Positions 48,079-56,458 of a stretch of DNA of 64,000 nucleotides are shown here, piece by piece (position 1 is the stretch's first letter; every line of letters begins with the position of its first letter). The translations under genes were made by a program, and so were the position numbers. The notes beneath the pieces were generated by a model, which did no database searches, was not told the origin of the DNA, and worked only from the letters and a program-made list of their open reading frames with translations. The stretch covers positions 62,001-126,000 of the forward strand of contig NZ_QUZH01000033.1 of the NCBI RefSeq assembly GCF_009761675.1, written 5' to 3'. This DNA is from Bhargavaea sp. CC-171006 (lineage in GTDB: Bacteria; Bacillota; Bacilli; Bacillales_A; Planococcaceae).

Positions 48079-49198
48079 TCTTATTAGTATTATGAGAGAG
48101 CTTTCATCTGAATGGATTGGAAACGACGAGACTAAGGTTGCGTCGTTTCTTTCACGTTTCAAGGATTTTTATAATTTCAATGAAAGGCACCAGTATAGCC
48201 AAATTACCGCATTTATTTATACCGGCATTAGTGACCCGGAAAGAGATCTCTTAGGAGAAAACCTACAATTAGTATTGGAAGAGGCAATTCTGGAAGAGGC
48301 ACTCGGCGAGATAAGTGTAGCTAAGCAGATTGGAAAAATAATTGATCATATTAACTTAGCCGCAAGTCAAAAAACTTTAATTGAGAACCTCTCATACAAT
48401 GCATTGGAATTAGTAGAACGGCGTGCGGAATCCTTGAAAACACAAGAAAAAAAGATTCAAGAGCAAGCAAAAATTTTGGATGATGAGATTAAGGACTTGA
48501 AGGAAAAAGAACGTTCACTTGTTACTCAATTTGTGACTATACTTGGGATCTTTGCTTCTATCATTTTCGCTGCATTCGGCGGTTTCCAAATCATATCTAA
48601 TACAATAAACCATTTGTCATCCGATTTAAGAATTGGGATGTTAATGATTTTCTCAAGTATGGTTATGATAGGCGTCGTAGTCCTTCTTTATGTGTTATTG
48701 AATGGTATAGCAAAGATTACTGGCCAAAATTTCAGATCTTGTGGGTGCGACGGCAACAATAATGTTGACTGCGACCATTCAATGCTCGAGAAGTATCCTG
48801 TATTTTGCGTGGTACTAGTTATCTTGTTTTATTTCTTCTTCCTCGGTTTATCAGCTTTTGTTTTTGATTACGGTTTAATATTTAATCGCATTTTTGAAAT
48901 TAATTTTATATCCTCTTTATTAAAGGTTATAGCAATAGGAATACTTATGTTGTGGCCTGCCCCGTTGCTATGGAAACACTTTTTCCCACGCAACAAACTA
49001 AAGAAAGAACGTTCCCGAGTAAAGTTTATTTATCAACTTCTTCTTCAAGCTCTATTAAAATTCAGGAATATATTCGGTTCTAATGAACCAGAAGACAAAA
49101 TTAATAAAGATAATACTAAGACATCTCAAAATTCCCTTGGTGCAACTTCGGAGCAATCAGCGACTAATGAAGACTCTAATTCAAGAGAACAACAATAA
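48071..49198 (+). CDS. Four-helix membrane protein, candidate Panacea-neutralised toxin
   Basis: 375 residues. A cytoplasmic helical N-terminal domain (~1-110), a coiled coil (~110-150, RAESLKTQEKKIQEQAKILD), then membrane helices at ~151-176, 189-213, 243-266 and 279-300. A Cys cluster lies in the central loop (CGCDGNNNVDC, Cys224/226/234), and the C-terminal ~60 residues are polar and disordered. The ATG lies inside the antitoxin gene, as for many toxin partners. Membrane-damaging toxins partnered by Panacea are known, but I recognise no family for this one. It could alternatively be a phage-exclusion protein. Confidence 0.7.
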   Translation: MYDLISIMRELSSEWIGNDETKVASFLSRFKDFYNFNERHQYSQITAFIYTGISDPERDLLGENLQLVLEEAILEEALGEISVAKQIGKIIDHINLAASQKTLIENLSYNALELVERRAESLKTQEKKIQEQAKILDDEIKDLKEKERSLVTQFVTILGIFASIIFAAFGGFQIISNTINHLSSDLRIGMLMIFSSMVMIGVVVLLYVLLNGIAKITGQNFRSCGCDGNNNVDCDHSMLEKYPVFCVVLVILFYFFFLGLSAFVFDYGLIFNRIFEINFISSLLKVIAIGILMLWPAPLLWKHFFPRNKLKKERSRVKFIYQLLLQALLKFRNIFGSNEPEDKINKDNTKTSQNSLGATSEQSATNEDSNSREQQ

Positions 49199-49317
49199 GG
49201 AGTTGTCCAAAAGCTACTGATTCCTTCTGCTTACACAAGTTAAAACATTAAGAATCTGTAGGGTTTTCCGATGTTATCCGGAACCTGGTTTTCAAACTTG
49301 CTTCTATCACAATAACG

Positions 49318-49345
49318 AAAGCGGCCATTATGGCCGCTTTTCTGT
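49318..49345 (+). terminator. Terminator at the right end of the prophage
   Basis: AAAGCGGCCA-TTA-TGGCCGCTTT (49318-49340) followed by TCTGTTTGTC. Ends the toxin-type transcript before attR. Confidence 0.8.
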
Positions 49346-49369
49346 TTGTCTGTCCACATGATATAAACG

Positions 49370-49389
49370 TCCCCCAATAACTCCCCCAA
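49370..49389. promoter_or_regulatory. Putative integrase arm-type site (right)
   Basis: TCCCCCAATAACTCCCCCAA, 18/20 identical to 7659-7678, about 140 bp left of the attR core. After excision the two copies would flank the attP core at about -140 and +43. Confidence 0.55.
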
Positions 49390-49507
49390 ATGGTTGGTGT
49401 AAAATAAGCCCTTTTGGAAAACTGGCCTGCAGTCCAATTTCTTTAAAAACGCGTCATCTCAACGTCTCACTAAACACAAATTGACCCTTCAAATTCCGGC
49501 ATTACTA

Positions 49508-49542
49508 TATACCATATAGCGACAGGGTCCCGGGAATCTATT
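49508..49542. other. attR: right prophage attachment repeat
   Basis: 35-bp ungapped imperfect repeat of 7588-7622 (27/35), with TATACCATA, the identical CCGGGAA core at 49530-49536 and CTATT. Chromosomal DNA with the tyrS leader resumes to the right. From 49199 to 49700 there is no gene: only the terminator, arm site and attR. Confidence 0.65.
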
Positions 49543-49702
49543 AATAGAGTTATATGGGACCCCTAAAATTCATTGTGGATTGGGAAACAATGCCCGTTCC
49601 GGCCAATGGGAATTCGCCTCGGCCGAGTCAGTTTTCATTTCTCTGCAAAACGAACGATTCCGTATTATGCTGCCGGAAAGGGAGGCGGAGGAGAAATCAG
49701 TG

Positions 49703-49730
49703 TTGACATCGTATCGGATTCGGATAAAAT
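49703..49730 (+). promoter_or_regulatory. tyrS promoter
   Basis: TTGACA (49703-49708), 16-bp spacer, TAAAAT (49725-49730). Transcription from here would begin near 49737 and produce the T-box leader. Confidence 0.7.
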
Positions 49731-49736
49731 GAGGAT

Positions 49737-49985
49737 TATTATAATAAACAACCAAGCGAGGATGGGGCCGGAGTAGCGCCGTCCGCCGAGCAATCAGAGA
49801 GGCAGCGGAAGGTGTAAGCTGCCCGGCGGACGATCTGTGAATTACAGCCCCGGAGCAAGGCGCCGGCATGGCGTTACCATGCATAAGCGGGGAAGCGTTT
49901 GCGCTTCCCAAGCCGGGTGGTACCGCGTTGATGGAATCAGCGCCCCTGCAGGATCTTCGGATCCGCAGGGGCTTTTATTATTTTC
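49737..49985 (+). promoter_or_regulatory. Tyrosyl T-box riboswitch leader of tyrS
   Basis: Conserved elements appear in order: GGAGTAGCG, CAGAGAG, GGAAGGTGTAAGC, the specifier TAC (Tyr, 49843-49845) in GAATTACAGCCCCGGAGC, and the T-box GGGTGGTACCGCG (49915-49927). The terminator stem GCCCCTGC...GCAGGGGC (49942-49972) ends in TTTTATTATTTT. Uncharged tRNA-Tyr should stabilise the antiterminator. Confidence 0.92.
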
Positions 49986-49996
49986 TGGAGGGATGA

Positions 49997-51265
<1,269 letters not shown>

Positions 51266-51308
51266 CCGGGAAACCCGTTGGGGGACCGCCATGCAGGGAG
51301 GGAATACC

Positions 51309-52487
51309 ATGCTGAAAGACCGTCTGTACTATAAAGACCCTTACCGGACCGCATTTAAGTCAAATGTCGTCCGTGAAGGGGTGGAGGATGGCAGACCGTT
51401 CGCCGTGCTTGAAAACACGGTGTTTTACCCGACGGGTGGCGGCCAGCCGCACGATACCGGGAAGCTGAACGGCATCCGGGTGACGGATGTGGAAGAAAAG
51501 GACGGCGAGATTCGCCACTATGTGGAGGTGCCGCTGAATGCACTCATCGTCTCCGGCAAGATCGACTGGACACGACGCCATGATCATATGCAGCAGCATA
51601 CCGGCCAGCACATCCTGACGGCTGCATTCATCGAAACGGCCGGCTGCCCGACAGTCAGTTTTCATCTGGGCAGGGAAACGGTCTCGATCGACCTGGATAC
51701 CGAGCACCTGATCGACGAGCAGCTGGACGCAGCCGAAAAGCGGGCGAATGAGATCATTATGGAAAACCGGGAGATTGAAACCCGCTGGGTGACGGAAGGG
51801 GAGCTGGACCACAGCCGCCTGAGGAAAGCCGTCGCGGTGGAAGAGGAGATCCGGCTTGTCATCATCCCGGATTACGACTACAACGGCTGCGGAGGCACGC
51901 ATCCTTATTCAACCGGCGAAGTTGGGCAGCTTAAGATTCTCGGAATGGAACGAATGAAGAAAAAAACACGTGTCCATTTTGTATGCGGCAACCGTGTTCT
52001 TAGACAGCTCGGGAAAAAGAACCAAGTGCTAAAAGAAGCGATGGGGATGCTGAGTGTACCGGAAGAGGAAACGGCCGAAGCAATCAGGCGGCTTCTTAAC
52101 GCAAACCGTACGCTTGAAAAGCGTCTGCAGGAAGCTGAGGACAGACTGCTTGAAGCGGAGGCGCAATCCCTTATTTCCGGCGGGCGGTTGGTAAAGGCGG
52201 CATTCAGTGACCGTCCTATCACAGATCTGCAGAAATTGGGCAGAGCGGCTGTTGCAGCACGGGAAGATGTGATTATGCTGCTCGCTGTACGAAATGGCAG
52301 CAAGCTGCAGTTTGTCGCTGCACGCGGCAGCGAAGCCGGGTATTCCATGAAACAGGTGGCCTCTGCCGCGCTTGAAGCGACTGGCGGAAAAGGCGGCGGG
52401 AGCGATGCTTTTGTACAGGGCGGGGGAGACACATCCCTGACTGCGGAAGAACTCTTGGCCATCATGGCTGCATCCATCGGAGAATAA
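51309..52487 (+). CDS. Alanyl-tRNA editing protein (AlaX family, with DHHA1 domain)
   Basis: 392 residues from ATG 51309 (CAGGGAGGGAATACC); the frame extends upstream without a good start. FYPTGGGQPHDTG, the zinc/editing motif HMQQHTGQH (His97, His101) and CGGTHPYSTGEVG identify the AlaRS editing-like domain. The C-terminal DHHA1 region has GGKGGGSDAFVQGGG. Such trans-editing proteins hydrolyse mischarged Ser- or Gly-tRNA-Ala. It lies 44 bp after tyrS and may be cotranscribed. A strong terminator follows. Confidence 0.92.
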   Translation: MLKDRLYYKDPYRTAFKSNVVREGVEDGRPFAVLENTVFYPTGGGQPHDTGKLNGIRVTDVEEKDGEIRHYVEVPLNALIVSGKIDWTRRHDHMQQHTGQHILTAAFIETAGCPTVSFHLGRETVSIDLDTEHLIDEQLDAAEKRANEIIMENREIETRWVTEGELDHSRLRKAVAVEEEIRLVIIPDYDYNGCGGTHPYSTGEVGQLKILGMERMKKKTRVHFVCGNRVLRQLGKKNQVLKEAMGMLSVPEEETAEAIRRLLNANRTLEKRLQEAEDRLLEAEAQSLISGGRLVKAAFSDRPITDLQKLGRAAVAAREDVIMLLAVRNGSKLQFVAARGSEAGYSMKQVASAALEATGGKGGGSDAFVQGGGDTSLTAEELLAIMAASIGE

Positions 52488-52489
52488 AG

Positions 52490-52532
52490 AATAGCCCCTG
52501 CGGGATTGGCAAATCCGCAGGGGCTATTTTTG
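52490..52532. terminator. Terminator between the AlaX gene and the convergent cobalamin-binding gene
   Basis: AATAGCCCCTGCGG (52490-52503) pairs with CCGCAGGGGCTATT (52514-52527), followed by TTTTG. Arms suit both directions. Confidence 0.85.
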
Positions 52533-52533
52533 T

Positions 52534-53349
52534 TCACTTTGCCGTACTGACCCATTCCGGCAGCCGGAGGTTTCCGTACAGTTCCGGATGAAGCATGTTT
52601 CCCAGTTTCAGTGCCCCTTCCAGCAGACGCGGCGATGGACGGCAGTAGAGCCATTCTTCCATGACATCGACCTGTCCATCACGCACTGCACGGAGTTCCG
52701 GCCATCCCGGACGTTTCATAAGCAGTTCCGGCCGGATCTTTTCGATATGGACACCAACCCATGCAAGCAGGATCCGGTCCGGGTCGCGAGAGGCGACATC
52801 CTCCCAGTCCGTCTGGATGCTGGCAAGCTCAACATCTTCATAAACATTTCGACCGCCTGCAATCCGGCTGATTTCTGTTAGCCAGTTGACGCTTCCGGGA
52901 GTGAACACCGGTTTCGGCCACCACTCCCAGTAGAGAGAGGGTCTGCCTGTTGCCGCCTCAGAGCGTTTCTTAAGATCATTGATGAAGTCCAGGTACTCCC
53001 GTGCAATCTGATGTGCCTTTTGTTCAATGCCGCATGCCCGTCCGACGGTGACCAAGTCCTCTGCAATATCCTCAAGGCTCTGCGGATTCGTAACGAGGTG
53101 GGGAATGCCGCGTTTCACCAGCTCTTCCACGTTTCGCTCCATTCCGGGGACGCTGAGCGAAGCGAGGACAAGATCCGGTCCGAGCGCTTCCAGCCCTTCC
53201 ATGTTGATCGACAAATCCGGTCCGAGCTTCGGCAGTTCTGATACGGCCGGCGGCCAGTCGGAAAAGTCATCCACGCCTGCAAGCTGTCCGTCCAGACCGA
53301 GGTAAGCGAGTAATTCCGTATTGCTCGGGCAAATGGAAACAAGTTTCAA
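52534..53349 (-). CDS. Cobalamin-binding-type (BtuF fold) protein without signal peptide
   Basis: 271 residues from TTG 53349, with GGAGGGG seven bases upstream; the frame runs on to 53541 through intergenic repeats and is unlikely to be coding there. LVSICPSNTELLAYLGLDGQ, GPDLSINMEGLEALGPDLVL and the WPELRAVRDGQVDVMEEWLY block belong to BtuF-like helical-backbone metal receptors. No secretion signal or lipobox is seen, which matches a cytosolic subgroup in Bacilli. The ligand is unproven; cobalamin or a related corrinoid is the usual annotation. Confidence 0.8.
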   Translation of the reverse strand: MKLVSICPSNTELLAYLGLDGQLAGVDDFSDWPPAVSELPKLGPDLSINMEGLEALGPDLVLASLSVPGMERNVEELVKRGIPHLVTNPQSLEDIAEDLVTVGRACGIEQKAHQIAREYLDFINDLKKRSEAATGRPSLYWEWWPKPVFTPGSVNWLTEISRIAGGRNVYEDVELASIQTDWEDVASRDPDRILLAWVGVHIEKIRPELLMKRPGWPELRAVRDGQVDVMEEWLYCRPSPRLLEGALKLGNMLHPELYGNLRLPEWVSTAK

Positions 53350-53392
53350 TGCAACCCCTCCGTTCAGATAAACCGATTGTAACAGACAATTG

Positions 53393-53500
53393 GAATCACC
53401 CACCAGGCGAGTCGCAACCAATGGGGTGCTGAATTCCCACCAAGCCCCTGTTGAGTCGCAACCATGAGGTTCTGAATCCCTACCAAGCGGCGCTGAATCA
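53393..53500. repeat. Degenerate intergenic tandem repeat, about 2.5 units of ~40 bp
   Basis: Units begin at 53393, 53431 and 53474. Each has GAATyCC(C/T)ACCAAGC followed by GAGTCGCAACCA and GGT(G/T)CT, the third unit being partial. They lie between the cobalamin-binding gene start and the rpsD terminator. The open frame through them is probably fortuitous. Confidence 0.6.
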
Positions 53501-53550
53501 AAACTAACGCCGTCCGGCCTCATCATCGACGCCGACGGCAATCCCCGTAT

Positions 53551-53600
53551 GAATACAAAAAAGCTGCAGACAAGGAGGAGAACCTCGCTTTGTCTGCAGC
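53551..53600 (-). terminator. rpsD terminator
   Basis: GCTGCAGACAA (53563-53573) pairs with TTGTCTGCAGC (53590-53600). On the minus strand the T-run TTTTTTGTATTC follows, 14 bp beyond the rpsD stop. Confidence 0.85.
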
Positions 53601-53613
53601 CTGTAAGAGCTGA

Positions 53614-54216
53614 TTAGCGGTTGTAGAATTCAACGATCAGCGCTTCGTTGATCTCTGCAGGAAGTTCGCTGCGCTCAGGAAGGCGGACGAATGTGCCTTT
53701 CTTTGCTTCCGCATCGAATGTCACGTAGTCAGGAACGAAGTTTGTCGCTTCGATCGCTTCGTTGACAGCCGACAGGTTCTGGGAACGCTCGCGGAGCGCG
53801 ATTTCCTGACCAGGCGCTACGCGGTACGACGGGATGTCGACGCGCTTGCCGTCAACGAGGACGTGGCCGTGGTTGACGAGCTGACGTGCCTGGCGGCGTG
53901 TGCGGGCAAGGCCCATGCGGTACACGACGTTGTCGAGGCGTGTTTCAAGCAGGATCATGAAGTTTTCGCCGTGCTTACCAGGCATCTTGCCTGCACGGAG
54001 GAAGAGTGTGTGGAATTGGCGTTCGTTGACACCGTACATGTGACGGAGTTTTTGCTTCTCTTGAAGCTGCATGCCGTATTCCGAGAGTTTCTTACGCTGG
54101 TTCGGGCCGTGCGGGCCTGGAGCGTAAGGACGTTTTTCGATTTCTTTGCCCGTACCGCTCAGGGAAATACCGAGGCGGCGGGAGATTTTCCAAGATGGAC
54201 CTGTGTAGCGAGCCAT
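53614..54216 (-). CDS. rpsD: Ribosomal protein S4
   Basis: 200 residues, the standard bacterial length. [20 protein letters not shown], the S4 RNA-binding motif [20 protein letters not shown] (~100-120) and the C-terminal [13 protein letters not shown] are all typical. No CxxC zinc motif is present, so this is the zinc-free form. S4 starts 30S assembly on 16S rRNA and in Bacillus represses its own message through the leader. Confidence 0.97.
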   Translation of the reverse strand: MARYTGPSWKISRRLGISLSGTGKEIEKRPYAPGPHGPNQRKKLSEYGMQLQEKQKLRHMYGVNERQFHTLFLRAGKMPGKHGENFMILLETRLDNVVYRMGLARTRRQARQLVNHGHVLVDGKRVDIPSYRVAPGQEIALRERSQNLSAVNEAIEATNFVPDYVTFDAEAKKGTFVRLPERSELPAEINEALIVEFYNR

Positions 54217-54417
54217 GGATGACTCCTCCTCTTAAGTTGGTTTTATTTTGAGTAAAATAAAAACCAGATGTGTTCAAACACGGTGCCATTTCATCATCTT
54301 GCACCTTCGCCCCAGCAGCCAAGGGTTACGCGATGCACCGTTTACCCGGACATTGTCCAGCGTAAAGGGATAAAATGATCAGCCTTGCTCACACAACTGC
54401 TGCGTTTATTTTACACA
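54217..54417 (-). promoter_or_regulatory. rpsD mRNA leader (S4 autoregulatory RNA)
   Basis: About 200 untranslated nt separate the promoter from the rpsD ATG, with several complementary segments (for example GGTTTTTATTTTACTC pairing around 54240-54275). Bacilli are known to carry an S4-binding leader here. Identification rests mainly on position and length. Confidence 0.65.
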
Positions 54418-54423
54418 ACGAAT

Positions 54424-54452
54424 ATCATATAACGCATGCAAAAGGAAGTCAA
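54424..54452 (-). promoter_or_regulatory. rpsD promoter
   Basis: On the minus strand TTGACT (54452-54447), 17-bp spacer, TATGAT (54429-54424). Confidence 0.75.
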
Positions 54453-54488
54453 GGGACAAGGGCAGTTTCCTTTTCGTCCGCCGCAAGA

Positions 54489-54517
54489 TATAATAGTAGA
54501 AAATGATAACGCTTTCA
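54489..54517 (+). promoter_or_regulatory. Promoter -10 and cre site of the trans-sulfuration gene
   Basis: TATAAT at 54489-54494 is followed by TGATAACGCTTTCA (54504-54517), one mismatch from the CcpA cre consensus, lying at or just after the transcription start. CcpA bound here would act as a block. The -35 is weak. Confidence 0.6.
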
Positions 54518-54533
54518 AACAGGAGGGGCAGCG

Positions 54534-55748
54534 ATGAACAAGAAGGTACACCGGGATACACTCATTATCCACGAAGGGCATGATCCGCATGACCATCAGG
54601 ACAGCCTGGCCGTTCCGCTTTATCAGACGTCTACCTATGTATTTCCCGATGCGGCTACCGGGGCAGCCCGTTTTGCCGGTGAGCAGGAAGGCAACATTTA
54701 CTCGAGGCTGACGAACCCGACCGTAAAAGTACTGGAAGAGCGGATCGCCTCACTGGAAAAAGGAGCCGGCGCACTGGCATTCGGATCGGGCATGGCGGCG
54801 GTCAGCGCCGCGCTTGTCCACACGACGAAGGCCGGCGACCATATACTTTGCTCGAGAGGGATATACGGTTGCACATTCGGCCTCCTGAACATCATGGAAG
54901 AAAAGTACGGCATCACCCATGATCTGATTCCGATGAAGAGCGAAGAGGAGATCGAGCGGCATGTCCGGCCGGAGACAGCCGTCATTTATGTGGAAACACC
55001 GGTAAACCCTACGATGGAAGTGGCCGACCTCCGTGCTGCCGTCAACGTCGCCCGTCGACATGGCCTCAAAGTCATCGTGGACAACACGTTCTGCTCACCG
55101 TATATCCAGAACCCGATTGAATTTGGCGTGGATTTTGTTCTCCACAGTGCAACCAAATATATCAATGGCCATGGTGATGTCATCGCCGGCCTGCTGATCG
55201 GGGCGGATGAAGAGGAGATCGCCAAAATCCGGATGACCGTCCAGAAAGACTACGGCGGTATCATCTCCCCGTTCGATGCGTGGCTCATGATCCGCGGCCT
55301 GAAGACGCTGGCCGTCCGCATGGAGCGCCACACTTCCAATGCCGAGGCGGTCATCGGGTACCTGAAGACGGTCCCTGCAGTCAGGGAAGTGCACTACCCG
55401 CTCGATCCCGATCATCCGGACGTGGAGATTGCGAAGCGGCAGATGAATGCAGGCGGAGGGATTTTCTCCTTTACTCTGGACGGTGGCGTGGAGGAAGTGC
55501 AGATCTTCCTGGATGAACTCCGGCTCGTCAAACTGGCAGTGAGTCTGGGAGATGCAGAGTCGCTGATCCAGCACCCGGCCTCGATGACACACTCGCCGGT
55601 GCCGGAAGAAGAGCGGAAAGAAATGGGCATCAATGATTCAATGATCCGTTTTTCCGCGGGCCTTGAGCATCCGGACGATATCATCGCTGACCTGGATGCG
55701 GCCTTCAAAGCCCTTAAAAAGCGGACTCCGGCAACCGCAACCGAATAA
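54534..55748 (+). CDS. Cys/Met-metabolism PLP enzyme (methionine gamma-lyase / cystathionine gamma-synthase-like)
   Basis: 404 residues. YSRLTNPTVKVLEERIASLE, FGSGMAAVSA and the PLP lysine in HSATKYINGHGD (Lys208), with Tyr111 stacking on the cofactor (RGIYGCT). The Cys in the CTFG segment next to it resembles methionine gamma-lyases rather than strict cystathionine synthases, but the reaction cannot be settled by reading. Cre-type control suggests a catabolic or sulfur-carbon linked role. CAGGAGGGG precedes the ATG. Confidence 0.85.
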   Translation: MNKKVHRDTLIIHEGHDPHDHQDSLAVPLYQTSTYVFPDAATGAARFAGEQEGNIYSRLTNPTVKVLEERIASLEKGAGALAFGSGMAAVSAALVHTTKAGDHILCSRGIYGCTFGLLNIMEEKYGITHDLIPMKSEEEIERHVRPETAVIYVETPVNPTMEVADLRAAVNVARRHGLKVIVDNTFCSPYIQNPIEFGVDFVLHSATKYINGHGDVIAGLLIGADEEEIAKIRMTVQKDYGGIISPFDAWLMIRGLKTLAVRMERHTSNAEAVIGYLKTVPAVREVHYPLDPDHPDVEIAKRQMNAGGGIFSFTLDGGVEEVQIFLDELRLVKLAVSLGDAESLIQHPASMTHSPVPEEERKEMGINDSMIRFSAGLEHPDDIIADLDAAFKALKKRTPATATE

Positions 55749-55762
55749 CCACATCAAGAAAA

Positions 55763-55797
55763 GGACAGCACGGCTATTGGCCGGCTGTCCTTGTTTT
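55763..55797. terminator. Terminator after the PLP enzyme gene
   Basis: GGACAGC (55763-55769) and GCTGTCC (55784-55790) with inner GGC/GCC pairing, followed by TTGTTTTG. Confidence 0.8.
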
Positions 55798-55817
55798 GTC
55801 CATCAGGGCGAGATTTC

Positions 55818-56303
55818 TTATTTCAGATGTTTCTCAAGCACGCCGACGAACTTTTCGAGTCCGCGGGCGTCCTCTTCCGAGAAGCGTGCCAGCTCAGGGC
55901 TGTCGATATCAAGGACCCCGAATACACGGTCATTCACGATGACCGGCACGACTACCTCCGAGCGGGAGGCGGCATCGCACGCGATATGTCCCGGGAAGGC
56001 ATGGACGTCTTCCACCAGCTGAGTTTTGCGTTCCTGGGCGGCTGTTCCGCAAACCCCTTTTCCGAGAGCAATCCGCACACATGCCGGAAGCCCCTGGAAA
56101 GGACCGAGGACGAGCTCATCTTCTCCGTCCATAACGTAGAAGCCGACCCAGTTGGTGCGGCCGAGAAACTGGTTAAGGAGGGCGGAGGCGTTTGCGAGGT
56201 TTGCCATGGCGTTGTTTTCGCCTTCGAGCAGTGCATCAAGCTGCCTGCACAGCAGATCGTAGTTTTCCTGCAGGGTACCTTCATATTGTTGTTGAGTGAA
56301 CAC
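55818..56303 (-). CDS. GAF-domain free methionine-(R)-sulfoxide reductase (YtsP/MsrC-like)
   Basis: 161 residues, one GAF domain. TNWVGFYVMDG (~50-60), LGPFQGLPACVRI with Cys75, GKGVCGTA with Cys85 and FPGHIACDAASRSEVVVP with Cys109 are the fRMsr signature including all three redox cysteines. It reduces free methionine-R-sulfoxide in the cytoplasm. Same position relative to rpsD and ezrA as ytsP in B. subtilis. GAAAGGAGAG precedes the ATG. Confidence 0.9.
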   Translation of the reverse strand: MFTQQQYEGTLQENYDLLCRQLDALLEGENNAMANLANASALLNQFLGRTNWVGFYVMDGEDELVLGPFQGLPACVRIALGKGVCGTAAQERKTQLVEDVHAFPGHIACDAASRSEVVVPVIVNDRVFGVLDIDSPELARFSEEDARGLEKFVGVLEKHLK

Positions 56304-56458
56304 GGTAAATCTCTCCTTTCAGGGAAAGGCTCCCTGAGATGTGTGATGAACGATGGCGAATCATGCAATTTCTTGCGAAAAACAACGGCATAATCCCGTG
56401 AAACATGATACTATATAGGATAATACAGCGTTTACAGTGATTTTGGAACAGGGGGACT

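Larger units (their letters stand above)
7610..49536. mobile_element. Integrated siphovirus-type prophage, about 41.9 kb
   Basis: The region contains, in phage order, integrase, repressor/cro switch, recombination and replication genes, late regulator, terminase, head, tail, holin and amidase, then accessory genes. It is bounded by the CCGGGAA-centred att repeats. Gene content (YqaI-, YqaJ-, RecT-, XtrA-like proteins; SPP1-type portal, MuF and holin; S74 tail protein) resembles temperate Bacillus/Lysinibacillus siphophages and the skin/PBSX lineage. All structural and lysis genes look intact. The one clear lesion is an in-frame TAG in the DnaC-like helicase-loader gene. Length equals the 41,920-bp offset between the att repeats. 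Confidence 0.93.

Noticed and set aside
53393-53500. Possible CRISPR array
   Set aside because: Only about two and a half degenerate units with no unique spacers of constant length, and no cas genes in the window.
53350-53541. N-terminal extension of the cobalamin-binding-type protein
   Set aside because: It runs through intergenic repeats. A TTG with GGAGGGG at 53349 gives the normal start of the family.
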